This document shows, piece by piece, positions 16,227-24,830 of a DNA stretch of 42,094 nucleotides. The DNA is from Gammaproteobacteria bacterium. GTDB lineage: Bacteria > Pseudomonadota > Gammaproteobacteria > Steroidobacterales > GCA-2729495. The DNA is taken from contig JAUIEY010000001.1 of NCBI GenBank assembly GCA_030429685.1, forward strand, positions 1 to 42,094, given 5' to 3'. How positions within the stretch are numbered: position 1 is the first letter of the stretch; each line of letters opens with the position of its first letter. The position numbers and the translations under genes were made by a program. Under the pieces are notes generated by a model. It saw only the letters and a list, made by a program, of their open reading frames with translations, made no database searches and was not told where the DNA came from.

Positions 16227-17534
16227 ATGAGCAATCCCCTGCCAAAGCCCGGCTACGCCTGGTACACCACCATTTTGCTTACCGTGGTGTACATATTTTC
16301 GTACGTTGACAGAACCATTCTTTACCTGCTGGTCGAACCCATCAAGAACGACCTGCAGCTCAGTGATACCGAAATCAGCATTTTGCTGGGGCCGGCATTC
16401 GCGGTGTTTTACACTACGCTGACCATTCCGCTGGGCTGGGTGGCGGACCGCTGGAAGCGCAACTGGATCGTGGCCATCGGCGTAACGCTCTGGTCTGCTG
16501 CAACCGTGGCTTGCGGCATGGCTCGCAACTTTGTGCAGCTGATCACGGCGCGCATCATGGTAGGCGTAGGTGAAGCGTCACTGAGCCCGTGTGCGCTACC
16601 CATGATCGCCGACAGCTTCCCGCCGGAGAAACGTGGCAAACCCGTCGCCGTCTATTCGGCTGCTTTGTCGCTGGGCGCCGGTATTGCTTCACTGATCGGC
16701 GCAGTTGTTATCGGCTGGACCAACAACGGCGAAACTATCTCGGTGCCTGTGCTGGGCGCCCTGAGCGGCTGGCAGTTTGCTTTCGTTATCGTCGGTGCGC
16801 CCGGGCTGATACTTGGCGTGCTGATGTTTCTGCTGCGCGAACCCGCGCGTCAGGAACAGTCTTCCACGCCGGCAGATGGCAAGGCGCTGTTTAAAACCGC
16901 CGTGCGCTTTATTGTGTCGGACTGGCGCATGTTTGGCGGTTTTCTGGCCATCGTCTGCGTGATGACCACGGTCGCCTACAGCCAGAGTTTTTTCGCTGCC
17001 ATGTTTGAGCGCACCTGGGGCTGGCCGGCGGAGCAGTTTGCGCGCTACAACGGCATTATGAACCTTGCCATGGGGCCGGCCACAGTGCTGGTTACCGGCT
17101 GGTACATTGACCGGCTGTTTAATCAGGGTTTTAAGGATGCGCCAATGCGCATTCTGATCGGCGGTGTGATCCTGCTCACCACCACCCATGCCGCGGCGCC
17201 TATGATGCCGAACGGCACGCTGGCGTTTGTATTGCTGGGCATGAACCTGATCGGCATGGCCAGTGTGACCACGGCCGGCGCGGCCGGCCTGATGAATATC
17301 ACGCCGGGTGAAATCCGCAGCCAGGTTACCGCGCTGTACTTCGTGATTATCAGTGTAACCGGGCTCAATCTCGGCCCGACCACCGTCGGCCTGCTCAGCG
17401 ATAACGTATTCGGTGCAGAAAATATCCGTTATGCCGTGGCGCTGGTTCCGGTTATTTACGGTGTGCCCTTACTGTTCACATTGCGCGCAACCCTGCGCCG
17501 CTATCGCCGCCGGGTGGAACAGCAGGTCGGTTAA
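16227..17534 (+). CDS. MFS transporter
   Basis: A 435-residue protein with about 12 membrane spans. The N-terminal half has YVDRTILYLLVEPIKNDLQLSDTE followed by the loop motif GWVADRWKRNWI, which matches the major facilitator A motif, and RIMVGVGEASLSPCALPMIAD, typical of spinster-like and aromatic or organic anion carriers. It sits between the VOC/MDR enzymes and the hydrolase-fold protein, so it probably imports or exports the compound they handle. It is not close to a characterised transporter that I can name. Confidence 0.93.
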   Translation: MSNPLPKPGYAWYTTILLTVVYIFSYVDRTILYLLVEPIKNDLQLSDTEISILLGPAFAVFYTTLTIPLGWVADRWKRNWIVAIGVTLWSAATVACGMARNFVQLITARIMVGVGEASLSPCALPMIADSFPPEKRGKPVAVYSAALSLGAGIASLIGAVVIGWTNNGETISVPVLGALSGWQFAFVIVGAPGLILGVLMFLLREPARQEQSSTPADGKALFKTAVRFIVSDWRMFGGFLAIVCVMTTVAYSQSFFAAMFERTWGWPAEQFARYNGIMNLAMGPATVLVTGWYIDRLFNQGFKDAPMRILIGGVILLTTTHAAAPMMPNGTLAFVLLGMNLIGMASVTTAGAAGLMNITPGEIRSQVTALYFVIISVTGLNLGPTTVGLLSDNVFGAENIRYAVALVPVIYGVPLLFTLRATLRRYRRRVEQQVG

Positions 17535-17536
17535 GC

Positions 17537-18232
17537 ATGCATGACCGCGGCAGCAGCGCCATGCCCGCTCCTGCACGCGTGCTGCAATCGCCCTATGGCG
17601 GGTTAACGGTACATGAGCTGGCCGCCGGCCCCAGCGGGAGACTGCCGCTGGTGTGCCTGCACCCCGCGCCGTTCGACGGCACCTACTTTGCCGGGTTTGC
17701 GGCACATTTTCCCGGCGAGCGCGAGATCTGGGCACCCGACTACCCCGGTTATGGCGGCTCGGCACCGCCGCCTCACCAGCCCGGCATTGATAACTATGCT
17801 GCTGCATTGCTGGCCGCCCTGTCGGGATTGCTCACCGGGCGTATACACCTGCTCGGGTTTCACACCGGCTGCCTGGTGGCCTGCGAAATGGCGTTGCAGG
17901 CACCGGACAAGATCGCCGACCTGGTGCTGATAGATGTGCCGTACTACGACGCGGCTACTCAGCGCGAAAAATATGCCGCAGACGTTAACGACGACCCCGC
18001 CACCTGGGCTTTCGGCGCTGCCTTCAGTTATCCCTGCGCGGAAAAACTGGCTGCCGTCAGCAACCGGGCATTACTGATTGGTACCGGCTCGAAGCTGGGC
18101 GCACCGACAGCAGCGGCCGCCGCCATAATGCCTGATGCCCGACTGGAAAACTGTCCCGACATTACCCGGCCGGTATTCAGCAATGGCGGCGCGCTATTCG
18201 CGCAGTTAGTCGGCGCGTTTTTGCACGGTTGA
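17537..18232 (+). CDS. Alpha/beta-hydrolase-fold protein with His in the nucleophile position
   Basis: A 231-residue protein with the alpha/beta-hydrolase layout. LPLVCLHPAPFDGTYF (about 36-51) is the oxyanion region, APDYPGYGGSAPP is the strand-4 loop, and IHLLGFHTGCLVACEMAL (103-120) is the nucleophile elbow. The elbow normally reads Gly-x-Ser-x-Gly; here it is Gly-Phe-His-Thr-Gly, so His109 takes the place of Ser. A late catalytic His is not obvious. It may be a non-classical enzyme or a binding protein. The start follows the MFS stop by two bases. The last 27 bases overlap the RND pump gene on the other strand. ATG codons at 17541 (out of frame) and 17561 (in frame) exist. Confidence 0.82.
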   Translation: MHDRGSSAMPAPARVLQSPYGGLTVHELAAGPSGRLPLVCLHPAPFDGTYFAGFAAHFPGEREIWAPDYPGYGGSAPPPHQPGIDNYAAALLAALSGLLTGRIHLLGFHTGCLVACEMALQAPDKIADLVLIDVPYYDAATQREKYAADVNDDPATWAFGAAFSYPCAEKLAAVSNRALLIGTGSKLGAPTAAAAAIMPDARLENCPDITRPVFSNGGALFAQLVGAFLHG

Positions 18233-21200
18233 TGCGCCGCTGAGGCCGCCGGCGGTTTTATCACTGCCCTGCAAGGCTTCGACCGCGCGCGTTACCGCAT
18301 CGGGTGACTTCGTGCCACGCGCAATCAGCGCGTAAACAGCCGGAATCAAAAACAGTGTCAGAAACACCGAAATCGTGACGCCGAAAAACACCATTGCGCC
18401 GATGGTACGGCGGGATTCGGCACCGGCGCCGAAGGCCAGTATCAGTGGAATAGCACCGCCCGCGGTGCACAAACTGGTCATGACGACCGGGCGCAGACGC
18501 ACCGCGGCTGCCTCCACAATGGCCTCGAAAAATTCGACACCCTGATCGCGCAGCTGATTGGCAAACTCAACAATGAGAATGCCGTTCTTGGCCGCCAGCC
18601 CGATCAGCATGATGGCGCCAATCTGGCTGTAAACGTTGATGGATGAGTCCATTATATGCAGGCCGATCAGACCGCCGAACAGCGCCATGGGCACCGTCAT
18701 CATAATGATCAACGGATGCCGGAAACTTTCGAATTGCGCCGCCAGCACCAGGTAGCTGAGCAACAGTGCCAGCGCAAAGGTGAAATAGATTGACGAACCG
18801 GACTGCCTGAACTCACGTGATTCGCCGTCATAGTTAATGCGCACGCCTTCCGGCACTTCTTCGGCAATGATCTGCTCCATGTAGTCCAGCGCTTCACCCA
18901 GCGAATAACCGGACGCCAGGGCCGAAGTAAGGCTGATGGAACGCAGCCGGTCGAAGCGTTTCAGTTCAACCGGCCCGGACGTTTCGGTCAGCTGCACCAC
19001 GCTGGCCAGCGGTATCAGTTCGCCGGTGCGCTCAGCCCGCACGTAGATGTTGGACAGGTCGTTGGGCGTAGCCCGGTCATCCGGCTGCGCCTGCAGCAGT
19101 ACGTTGTATTCCTCACCGCGATCCTCAAACGTCGTGACCACGCGCGAACCCATCATGGTTTCCAGAGTACGGCCCACTGCTGACAGCGACACGCCCAGGT
19201 CAGCGGCGCGGCTGCGGTCTACCTCGACATCAATCTTCGGCTTGCGCTCAAACCAGTCGGATCGCAGCCCGACAATGCCCGGGTTTTCCTGCGCACGGTC
19301 AATAACTTTTTGTGACCAGTCTGCCAGCTCGGCATAGTCAGTACCCCCCAGCACCACGATAAGCGGCTGGCCGGAACTGCGCACGTTCAGGCTGGGCGGC
19401 AGCATCACCATCGCCAGCATGCCGGGAATCTGGCCCACCTTGGGACGCAACTCGGCTGCCAGTTCCTGCGCGGTCATGTCCCGCTCGCTCCATGGCATCA
19501 GCGGCATGTAGGCAAAGGCCGTATTGACGTCGCCGGCGCCACTGCCCATGCCGCTGCGCACCAGCACGCGCTTGCCGTAGCCGGCCTCGACATAGGGTAT
19601 GGTGATGTCCTCCATAAGGCGCAGCTGCCGGTCCATATAGTCGAGACTGGCGCCTTCCGGCCCGCGCATCCACAGGAACATCATGGCGCGATCTTCCACC
19701 GGCGCGTATTCCTCAGGCAGGGTCTTAAACAAGCCGAAGCTGGCCGCGCCCAGCAGCGCGATCACGCCGAGGGCGGCAATAGGCCGGGCGACCATCGGCA
19801 CCAGCAGACGCCGGTAATGACTGGTCACCCACTTAAAGAAGCGGTCAATCTGCACCGCCAGCTTCTTGCGCTCTATGCCGGCGGCAAAAAATTTCGACGC
19901 CATCATCGGCACCAGCGTGAGCGCGACGAAACTGGAAAACGCCACCGCGGCGGCCAGGGAAATGCCGAATTCGGCAAACAGGCGGCCCACATTGCCGGGC
20001 ATGAAGGAAATCGGAATAAACACTGCAACCAGCACCACCGTGGTGGCCACCACCGCGAAACCGATTTCGCGGCTGCCTTCTATGGCTGCCAGCAATGGCG
20101 GCTGGCCCAGCTCCATGCGGCGGACAATGTTTTCCAGCACCACAATAGCATCATCGACCACCAGGCCAATGGCCAGCACCAGCCCCAGCAGGGTCAGCGT
20201 ATTGATGGAAAAGCCCATCGCCGCCATCACGATAAACGTACTGATGATAGCCACCGGAATGGTGATGGCGGGAATCAGCGTGGCCCGCACCGAGCCGAGA
20301 AAGGCGAAAATGACCACCAGCACCATGGTCAGGGCGAATACCAGTGCCTTGATGACTTCCTGCATGGATTCGCGAATGAACACCGAGAAATCCACGTTGA
20401 CGTCAATCTTTATGTCAGACGGCACGCTGTCGCGCATGCGGTCTATCTCGGCAAGCACTGACTGGTTGACCGCCAGAATATTGGCCTGGGACTGCGGTAC
20501 CACGCCCAGACTCAGGCCCGGCTTGCCGTCCGAGCGGGCAATGCGCCGGGTGCTCTCGGGCTCCAGCCGCACTTCGGCGACATCGCCAAGCCGGGTGATG
20601 TAATTGTCATCGCGTCGCACCACCAGTTGCGCAAAGTCTTCCGGCGTGCGCAGCCCGGCATCGGTGCGCAGGGTGAACTCCCGCTCCACAGACTCGATGC
20701 GACCGGCGGGCAGCTCCACGTTTTCCCGGCGCACCAGATCTTCGATGTCCTGCACCGTCAGCCCGCGCGCCGCCAGTGCCTGACGATCCAGCCAGATGCG
20801 CACTGACAGCACACGCGAACCACTCACCCGAATGGCCGATACGCCGTCCAGCACCGACAGGCGATCCACCATGTTGCGTTCAACGTAATCGGTGATCTCC
20901 ATCAGTGACCGTTTGTCGCTGGACAGGTCAACGTACATGGTTGCGTCCATGCCCGAGTCCTGTTTCATGATCAACGGCGGATCAGCCTCTTCCGGCATGC
21001 GCTTGGAAACCATGGATACCCGTTCCCGCACGTCGTTGACGGCATCCTCCAGGTCGCGATCGAGACTGAACTCCACGGTTATCTGCGAACGCTCGTCCAT
21101 GCTGGTGGAGGTGAGCTTTTCAACGCCGGAGATACCGGCCAGTTCGTTCTCAATGATCTGGGTAATACGCCGCTCGACGACTTCCGCCGAGGCTCCGCGG

Positions 21201-21352
21201 TAGTCGGTCTGCACCGATACCACCGGCGCGCTGACGGCAGGGAATTCGCGCACCGCAAGACGCTCGCGGGCCAGCAAGCCGAGGATGACCAGCGCCATGC
21301 TCATCACCGCGGCAAACACCGGACGTTTGACAGACAGCTCAGAGATAATCAT
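18206..21352 (-). CDS. RND-family multidrug efflux permease (AcrB/MexB-like)
   Basis: A 1048-residue inner-membrane permease of the hydrophobe/amphiphile efflux type. The first helix precedes a large periplasmic loop. The fourth-helix motif GLVVDDAIVVLENIVRR carries the two Asp residues of the proton relay. The second half has LLSYLVLAAQFESFRHPLII and GLAAKNGILIVEFANQLRD with the partner Lys. Its start has GGAG 8 bases upstream. The adaptor gene is 20 bases upstream in the same operon; no outer-membrane channel gene is present, so it probably shares a TolC-type protein from elsewhere. The 3-prime end overlaps the convergent hydrolase gene. Substrate range is unknown. Confidence 0.96.
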   Translation of the reverse strand: MIISELSVKRPVFAAVMSMALVILGLLARERLAVREFPAVSAPVVSVQTDYRGASAEVVERRITQIIENELAGISGVEKLTSTSMDERSQITVEFSLDRDLEDAVNDVRERVSMVSKRMPEEADPPLIMKQDSGMDATMYVDLSSDKRSLMEITDYVERNMVDRLSVLDGVSAIRVSGSRVLSVRIWLDRQALAARGLTVQDIEDLVRRENVELPAGRIESVEREFTLRTDAGLRTPEDFAQLVVRRDDNYITRLGDVAEVRLEPESTRRIARSDGKPGLSLGVVPQSQANILAVNQSVLAEIDRMRDSVPSDIKIDVNVDFSVFIRESMQEVIKALVFALTMVLVVIFAFLGSVRATLIPAITIPVAIISTFIVMAAMGFSINTLTLLGLVLAIGLVVDDAIVVLENIVRRMELGQPPLLAAIEGSREIGFAVVATTVVLVAVFIPISFMPGNVGRLFAEFGISLAAAVAFSSFVALTLVPMMASKFFAAGIERKKLAVQIDRFFKWVTSHYRRLLVPMVARPIAALGVIALLGAASFGLFKTLPEEYAPVEDRAMMFLWMRGPEGASLDYMDRQLRLMEDITIPYVEAGYGKRVLVRSGMGSGAGDVNTAFAYMPLMPWSERDMTAQELAAELRPKVGQIPGMLAMVMLPPSLNVRSSGQPLIVVLGGTDYAELADWSQKVIDRAQENPGIVGLRSDWFERKPKIDVEVDRSRAADLGVSLSAVGRTLETMMGSRVVTTFEDRGEEYNVLLQAQPDDRATPNDLSNIYVRAERTGELIPLASVVQLTETSGPVELKRFDRLRSISLTSALASGYSLGEALDYMEQIIAEEVPEGVRINYDGESREFRQSGSSIYFTFALALLLSYLVLAAQFESFRHPLIIMMTVPMALFGGLIGLHIMDSSINVYSQIGAIMLIGLAAKNGILIVEFANQLRDQGVEFFEAIVEAAAVRLRPVVMTSLCTAGGAIPLILAFGAGAESRRTIGAMVFFGVTISVFLTLFLIPAVYALIARGTKSPDAVTRAVEALQGSDKTAGGLSGASTVQKRAD

Positions 21353-21372
21353 GCCATTGCTCCGCTATGCGC

Positions 21373-22431
21373 TCAGCCCGGCTGCGCAAATTCGACAACC
21401 TGGGCACCGTCACGCAGTTTCTGCACACCTTCCGCGACAACTGTTTCGCCAGCGGACAGGCCGTCGGTGATTTCCACCCGGCCCGGTGCCCGGATGCCCA
21501 GCCGGACCTCACGCTCGGTGGCAACGCCGTCCTTGACCACAAAGACAAACTGCCGGCCGGATCTGGGCGCCAGCGCTTCCTCGGGTATCAGCAATACATT
21601 GTCACGCGAGCGCTGCAGGGCCACGTTCATGAACATACCGGGTTTGAGCAGGCGGTTTTCATTGGCCAGCTTTGCCACTACTGTCACCGAACGGGTTACA
21701 GCATCCACGCGCGGGTCAATACTAACGACCGTGCCGGTGAACTCCTGATCAGGGTACACGCTGGTCGTCGCAGCTACCTGCATACCGTTCTGCACGGTTG
21801 CAAGATAGGTCTCCGGGACAGAAAAACTCAGCCGGACTACCTGCAAATCGTCGAGCGTGGTAATCATGGTATCGGGACCGACCAGCCCGCCGGGGCTGAT
21901 ATGCCGCAGGCCCACCACGCCGGAAATAGGCGCGCGGATCGAGCAGTGATCCAGCCGCGTACGGGCCGCCGTGACGTCGGCCTCGGCACGGCGCAGGTCC
22001 GCTGCCAGTTCATCCAGTTGCGCCTGTGACACAGCCTGAGTCGCGCGCAATGAGCGGCTGCGATCAAACTGACTCTTGACTTTCTCGTAGGCCGCCTGTG
22101 CCACCGCCAGCTCAGCGGCGATCTCGCGGCTATCAAGTTCGACCAGCAGATCGCCCCGCTGCACCGCCTGACCTTCCGCAAAATGAATCTCGGTAACCAC
22201 GCTGGAGATACGCGCGCGGATATCCACTGCTTCATTGGCGCGAATGCTGCCCAGCGCGGAGAAATTGTCGGTGAAAGATTCTGCCGTTACCGGCGCCAGC
22301 AGCACCGGCACCGGACCGCGGCTGCCCATCATGCCCGCGCCGGACTGCTCCGGGGCACTGTCACAGGCAGCCAATAGAACAGCAGCCGCTATTGCGGCTG
22401 CCGGCAGAAAGTATTGTGTTCCAGACAGCAA
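21373..22431 (-). CDS. RND efflux periplasmic adaptor subunit (membrane fusion protein)
   Basis: A 352-residue adaptor with a lipoprotein signal ending LLAACDS, so it should be anchored to the outer face of the inner membrane. It shows the family order: lipoyl half (DIRARISSVVTEIHFAEGQAV), a helical hairpin between about residues 105 and 150, the second lipoyl half (CSIRAPISGVVGLRHISPGG), then the beta-barrel part. The start is TTG with GGAG about 9 bases before it; no ATG or GTG fits better. It is the first gene of the pump operon and links the permease to an outer-membrane channel. Confidence 0.93.
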   Translation of the reverse strand: MLSGTQYFLPAAAIAAAVLLAACDSAPEQSGAGMMGSRGPVPVLLAPVTAESFTDNFSALGSIRANEAVDIRARISSVVTEIHFAEGQAVQRGDLLVELDSREIAAELAVAQAAYEKVKSQFDRSRSLRATQAVSQAQLDELAADLRRAEADVTAARTRLDHCSIRAPISGVVGLRHISPGGLVGPDTMITTLDDLQVVRLSFSVPETYLATVQNGMQVAATTSVYPDQEFTGTVVSIDPRVDAVTRSVTVVAKLANENRLLKPGMFMNVALQRSRDNVLLIPEEALAPRSGRQFVFVVKDGVATEREVRLGIRAPGRVEITDGLSAGETVVAEGVQKLRDGAQVVEFAQPG

Positions 22432-22539
22432 ATCCGTTTCTCCGTTCCGGCGACCGGGGTTCGGTCAACAGCCTCCCATAAACGAACCGCGGATTATACA
22501 ATGTCCAGACTGTCAGCGAATCACCAAAAGGCTTTGAAA

Positions 22540-22845
22540 ATGGCTGCTTACATGATTATTTACGCCCGTATCCACGACCGCGACAAGTTCATCAGCGGCT
22601 ATGCACCCGCGGCCAGCAAACTGGTGGCAGAACATGGCGGCAAATACGTGCTGCGGGCGCCGGGCGCTGAACTGCTGGAAGGCAGTCTCGACGGCGGCGG
22701 CTCCGTGGTGATCTCGGAATGGCCGGACAAGCAGGCCGCACTGGGCTTCTGGAATTCCGCCGAATATCAGGAAGCCAAACAGCTGCGCAACGGCGTTGCC
22801 GATGTGGAAGTGCTGCTGGTGGATGCGCCGGTCATCAATGGCTGA
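22540..22845 (+). CDS. DUF1330-family protein
   Basis: A 101-residue protein with the DUF1330 dimeric ferredoxin-like barrel pattern: AAYMIIYARIHDRDKF at the start, VAEHGGKYVLR in the middle, and VVISEWPDKQAALGFWNSAEYQEAKQLR near the end. The function of the family is unknown. AAAGG stands 9 bases before the chosen ATG. An ATG at 22501 is in frame but gives a non-typical N-terminus. The gene is divergent from the RND adaptor and convergent with the exported VOC gene, 9 bases away. Confidence 0.88.
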   Translation: MAAYMIIYARIHDRDKFISGYAPAASKLVAEHGGKYVLRAPGAELLEGSLDGGGSVVISEWPDKQAALGFWNSAEYQEAKQLRNGVADVEVLLVDAPVING

Positions 22846-22854
22846 CTACCCGTT

Positions 22855-23430
22855 CTAGTTGTCGAGCTCACTCAGCAACTGATTCAGTTCCACCAGAAAG
22901 CCGTCCGGATCGCGCAGCACACTGACCCGCACCCTGATGACATCACCGCCACCGTAAGATGGATAGGTGACGTCAGTGGGTTCGTTCAACACCTCCACTC
23001 CCGGCACCTGGCTGGCGGCCGCAAATCTCGCTGCAACGTCGGAGGTGTTAAACAGCAACACGGCACTGCCGATGGAAAAGTCTTCCGGTTCCGCTTGCCG
23101 GACCGGGGCAAGCGGCTTGGTGTACTGCAACAGGCCGACGATACCGATGCGGTCGTCATTGGCGCGCACAAAAACCAGTCGCCGTGAGATTTCCGCCTCC
23201 TCGTCGGTTTTGGCTGAACGCGGGGTGCGAATCCAGTTGTCGTATATAACCTTCATGCCCAGCGCGTCCCGGTAAAAACGCAGTGAATTCTCGATATCGC
23301 TGACAATCAGTGTGGTGCGGCGCAAATCAATATCCACGCGCTCCGCATCGGCGACCGGAGCGGCGGCGACATGGGTCGCAAAGCATGCCAGACAGGTTGC
23401 GAACCACAGATTGGTTATACTGGCTTTCAT
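22855..23430 (-). CDS. Exported VOC-superfamily protein
   Basis: A 191-residue protein with an N-terminal signal peptide (residues 1-25: MKASITNLWFATC followed by a hydrophobic stretch ending HVAAAP). After it comes a VOC domain: RRTTLIVSDIENSLRFYRDA, then GIVGLLQYTKP and LRDPDGFLVELNQLL with the late Glu. The domain resembles the cytoplasmic VOC protein at 14224. An exported VOC protein is uncommon. The frame is open upstream to 23553, but that region is the coding start of the divergent gene, and the ATG at 23430 gives the signal peptide. Only weak Shine-Dalgarno pairing is seen. Confidence 0.85.
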   Translation of the reverse strand: MKASITNLWFATCLACFATHVAAAPVADAERVDIDLRRTTLIVSDIENSLRFYRDALGMKVIYDNWIRTPRSAKTDEEAEISRRLVFVRANDDRIGIVGLLQYTKPLAPVRQAEPEDFSIGSAVLLFNTSDVAARFAAASQVPGVEVLNEPTDVTYPSYGGGDVIRVRVSVLRDPDGFLVELNQLLSELDN

Positions 23431-23446
23431 GACGGGGAACTCAACA

Positions 23447-24754
23447 ATGACAAAGAAATCACTGCTTAGCATAGCGTTATTTGCGCTGTGCTTCTCGGCT
23501 ACGGCTAAGGCAGCCGACGGCCTGTCGGCGCGCGACATCATGGCAAAAGCCACCGCAGCAGCCGGCGGCGATGCATGGCGCTATGCCAGGACCAACCTGA
23601 TGACCGGCGATGCGATGCTCTATCGCGACGGCAACGGTGTGCAGGCGGACCGCTACGAAATGCGCCGGGTGTATCCGCGCGAGCTGCCCGAGGTGCACAC
23701 TAATACCGGGCTGTTCCGGCTCGATGCCTATCGGCAGGATCGCTTGCTGTTCACTATCAGCTACGATGGTCAGCGCATGTACGACCAGAACGGACCGATG
23801 CCGGCGGAACAGGCACAGCAACTGGCAGCCTCAAGCTTCGGCTTCAGCGCGGTCCGGTTTGCACTGGACGACAGCTTCACGCTGACCCGCCTGCCGGATG
23901 ACCAGGTAGAGGGCCATGCCAGCTACTTTGTGCGCATCAACGATCCGTCGGGCGGACATACGCTGGTCGGGGTCGACCAGACCGACCACATGCTGCGCTA
24001 CGTAGGCTGGCAGACGCCGCGTGGCTGGCACCATCGGCTGTATTCCGATCATTACACGCTGGAATCGGGTTTCGTACAGCCCGGCCGTGTGCGACTTTAC
24101 TACGACGGCGTCAAAACCACCGACATCAACTGGACCAGTGCCACCCTTGATGTGGATTTCGCGGCGGGGCTGTTCACCGTGGCGAGTGCCGACAGCAGGG
24201 ATCTGACCGCTTTAACCCGCGCGCTGCAGGGTAGTTACCTGATGGACCCGCAGATTGCTGCGGCAGATAACGGTGTACCTTCGGCCACGAATCACTTTGC
24301 CACCCTAAATGCGCCCGCTGTTGGTGAACATGTAGTCTACTGGCAAATCGACATAGATAAGAAAGCACCGCCGTACCGACAGGTCATCATGGTATTCCGC
24401 GAGGAAAATGGCACGATCAGGCAGAAAAATTATTCGCTCATTGATGCCGCAAAATATGTTGACGGCCACCGGCAGCCGGAAATTTTTCGGCACATCACCA
24501 TGGCTGATCTGCGGGAAACCCTGCCTGCGGGTTGTGATTTTTACTGGCGCAATGAAACAGCCTGGCACGGCGCAGTTAATACCGAAACCTGCAAGATCTG
24601 GTCAGAGAGCCGGCAGACCTGGCGTTTTGTGGGCACCGAAATTGTCACCGGCAAAGATGCGATGCTCTACGTGGAACGCGGCTTCGACGAGAACAACCAG
24701 CCTTTGTTCGGCCCGCCCGCAGGCGAGTACTACCGCCTGAACCGGATAAAATAA
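23447..24754 (+). CDS. Exported protein with LolA-like N-terminal part and CpcT/CpeT-like C-terminal domain
   Basis: A 435-residue protein. Residues 1-22 form a signal peptide ending ATAKA. Residues 26-240 look like the beta-rich LolA/outer-membrane lipoprotein-sorting type, with ARDIMAKATAAAGGDAWRY and a run of antiparallel strands. Residues about 252-435 match the CpcT/CpeT family: LTRALQGSYL, APPYRQ, LPAGCDFYWR, TCKIW and ERGFDENNQPLFGPPAGEYY in the family order. In cyanobacteria this family attaches bilin pigments to phycobiliproteins, but no such proteins are expected here. The barrel may instead bind another hydrophobic ligand. GGGGA lies about 9 bases before the ATG. A shared terminator follows. 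The C-terminal call is fairly firm, the N-terminal one tentative. Confidence 0.8.
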   Translation: MTKKSLLSIALFALCFSATAKAADGLSARDIMAKATAAAGGDAWRYARTNLMTGDAMLYRDGNGVQADRYEMRRVYPRELPEVHTNTGLFRLDAYRQDRLLFTISYDGQRMYDQNGPMPAEQAQQLAASSFGFSAVRFALDDSFTLTRLPDDQVEGHASYFVRINDPSGGHTLVGVDQTDHMLRYVGWQTPRGWHHRLYSDHYTLESGFVQPGRVRLYYDGVKTTDINWTSATLDVDFAAGLFTVASADSRDLTALTRALQGSYLMDPQIAAADNGVPSATNHFATLNAPAVGEHVVYWQIDIDKKAPPYRQVIMVFREENGTIRQKNYSLIDAAKYVDGHRQPEIFRHITMADLRETLPAGCDFYWRNETAWHGAVNTETCKIWSESRQTWRFVGTEIVTGKDAMLYVERGFDENNQPLFGPPAGEYYRLNRIK

Positions 24755-24783
24755 ATTAAGGGCAGCAATACAGAACAGCACGC

Positions 24784-24814
24784 AAAAAAAAGCGGCCCGC
24801 GGGCCGCTTTTTTT
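24784..24814. terminator. Bidirectional intrinsic terminator
   Basis: A run of eight A, the stem GCGGCCC-GC-GGGCCGC, and a run of seven T. The symmetry lets it end the CpcT-like gene on the plus strand and the DUF1838 gene on the minus strand. Confidence 0.9.
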
Positions 24815-24830
24815 ATATCGTGCCGGTGGC

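Noticed and set aside
19817..20603. Overlapping plus-strand frames of 214 and 245 codons inside the RND permease gene
   Set aside because: Both are antisense to the membrane-spanning part of the permease. The His/Gln-rich and Ser/Thr-rich translations are typical antisense products of hydrophobic codons.
23760..24070. CpcT-like domain as evidence for a cyanobacterial origin
   Set aside because: The surrounding genes and housekeeping order are gammaproteobacterial, and base composition does not change at the gene, so recent transfer is not supported.
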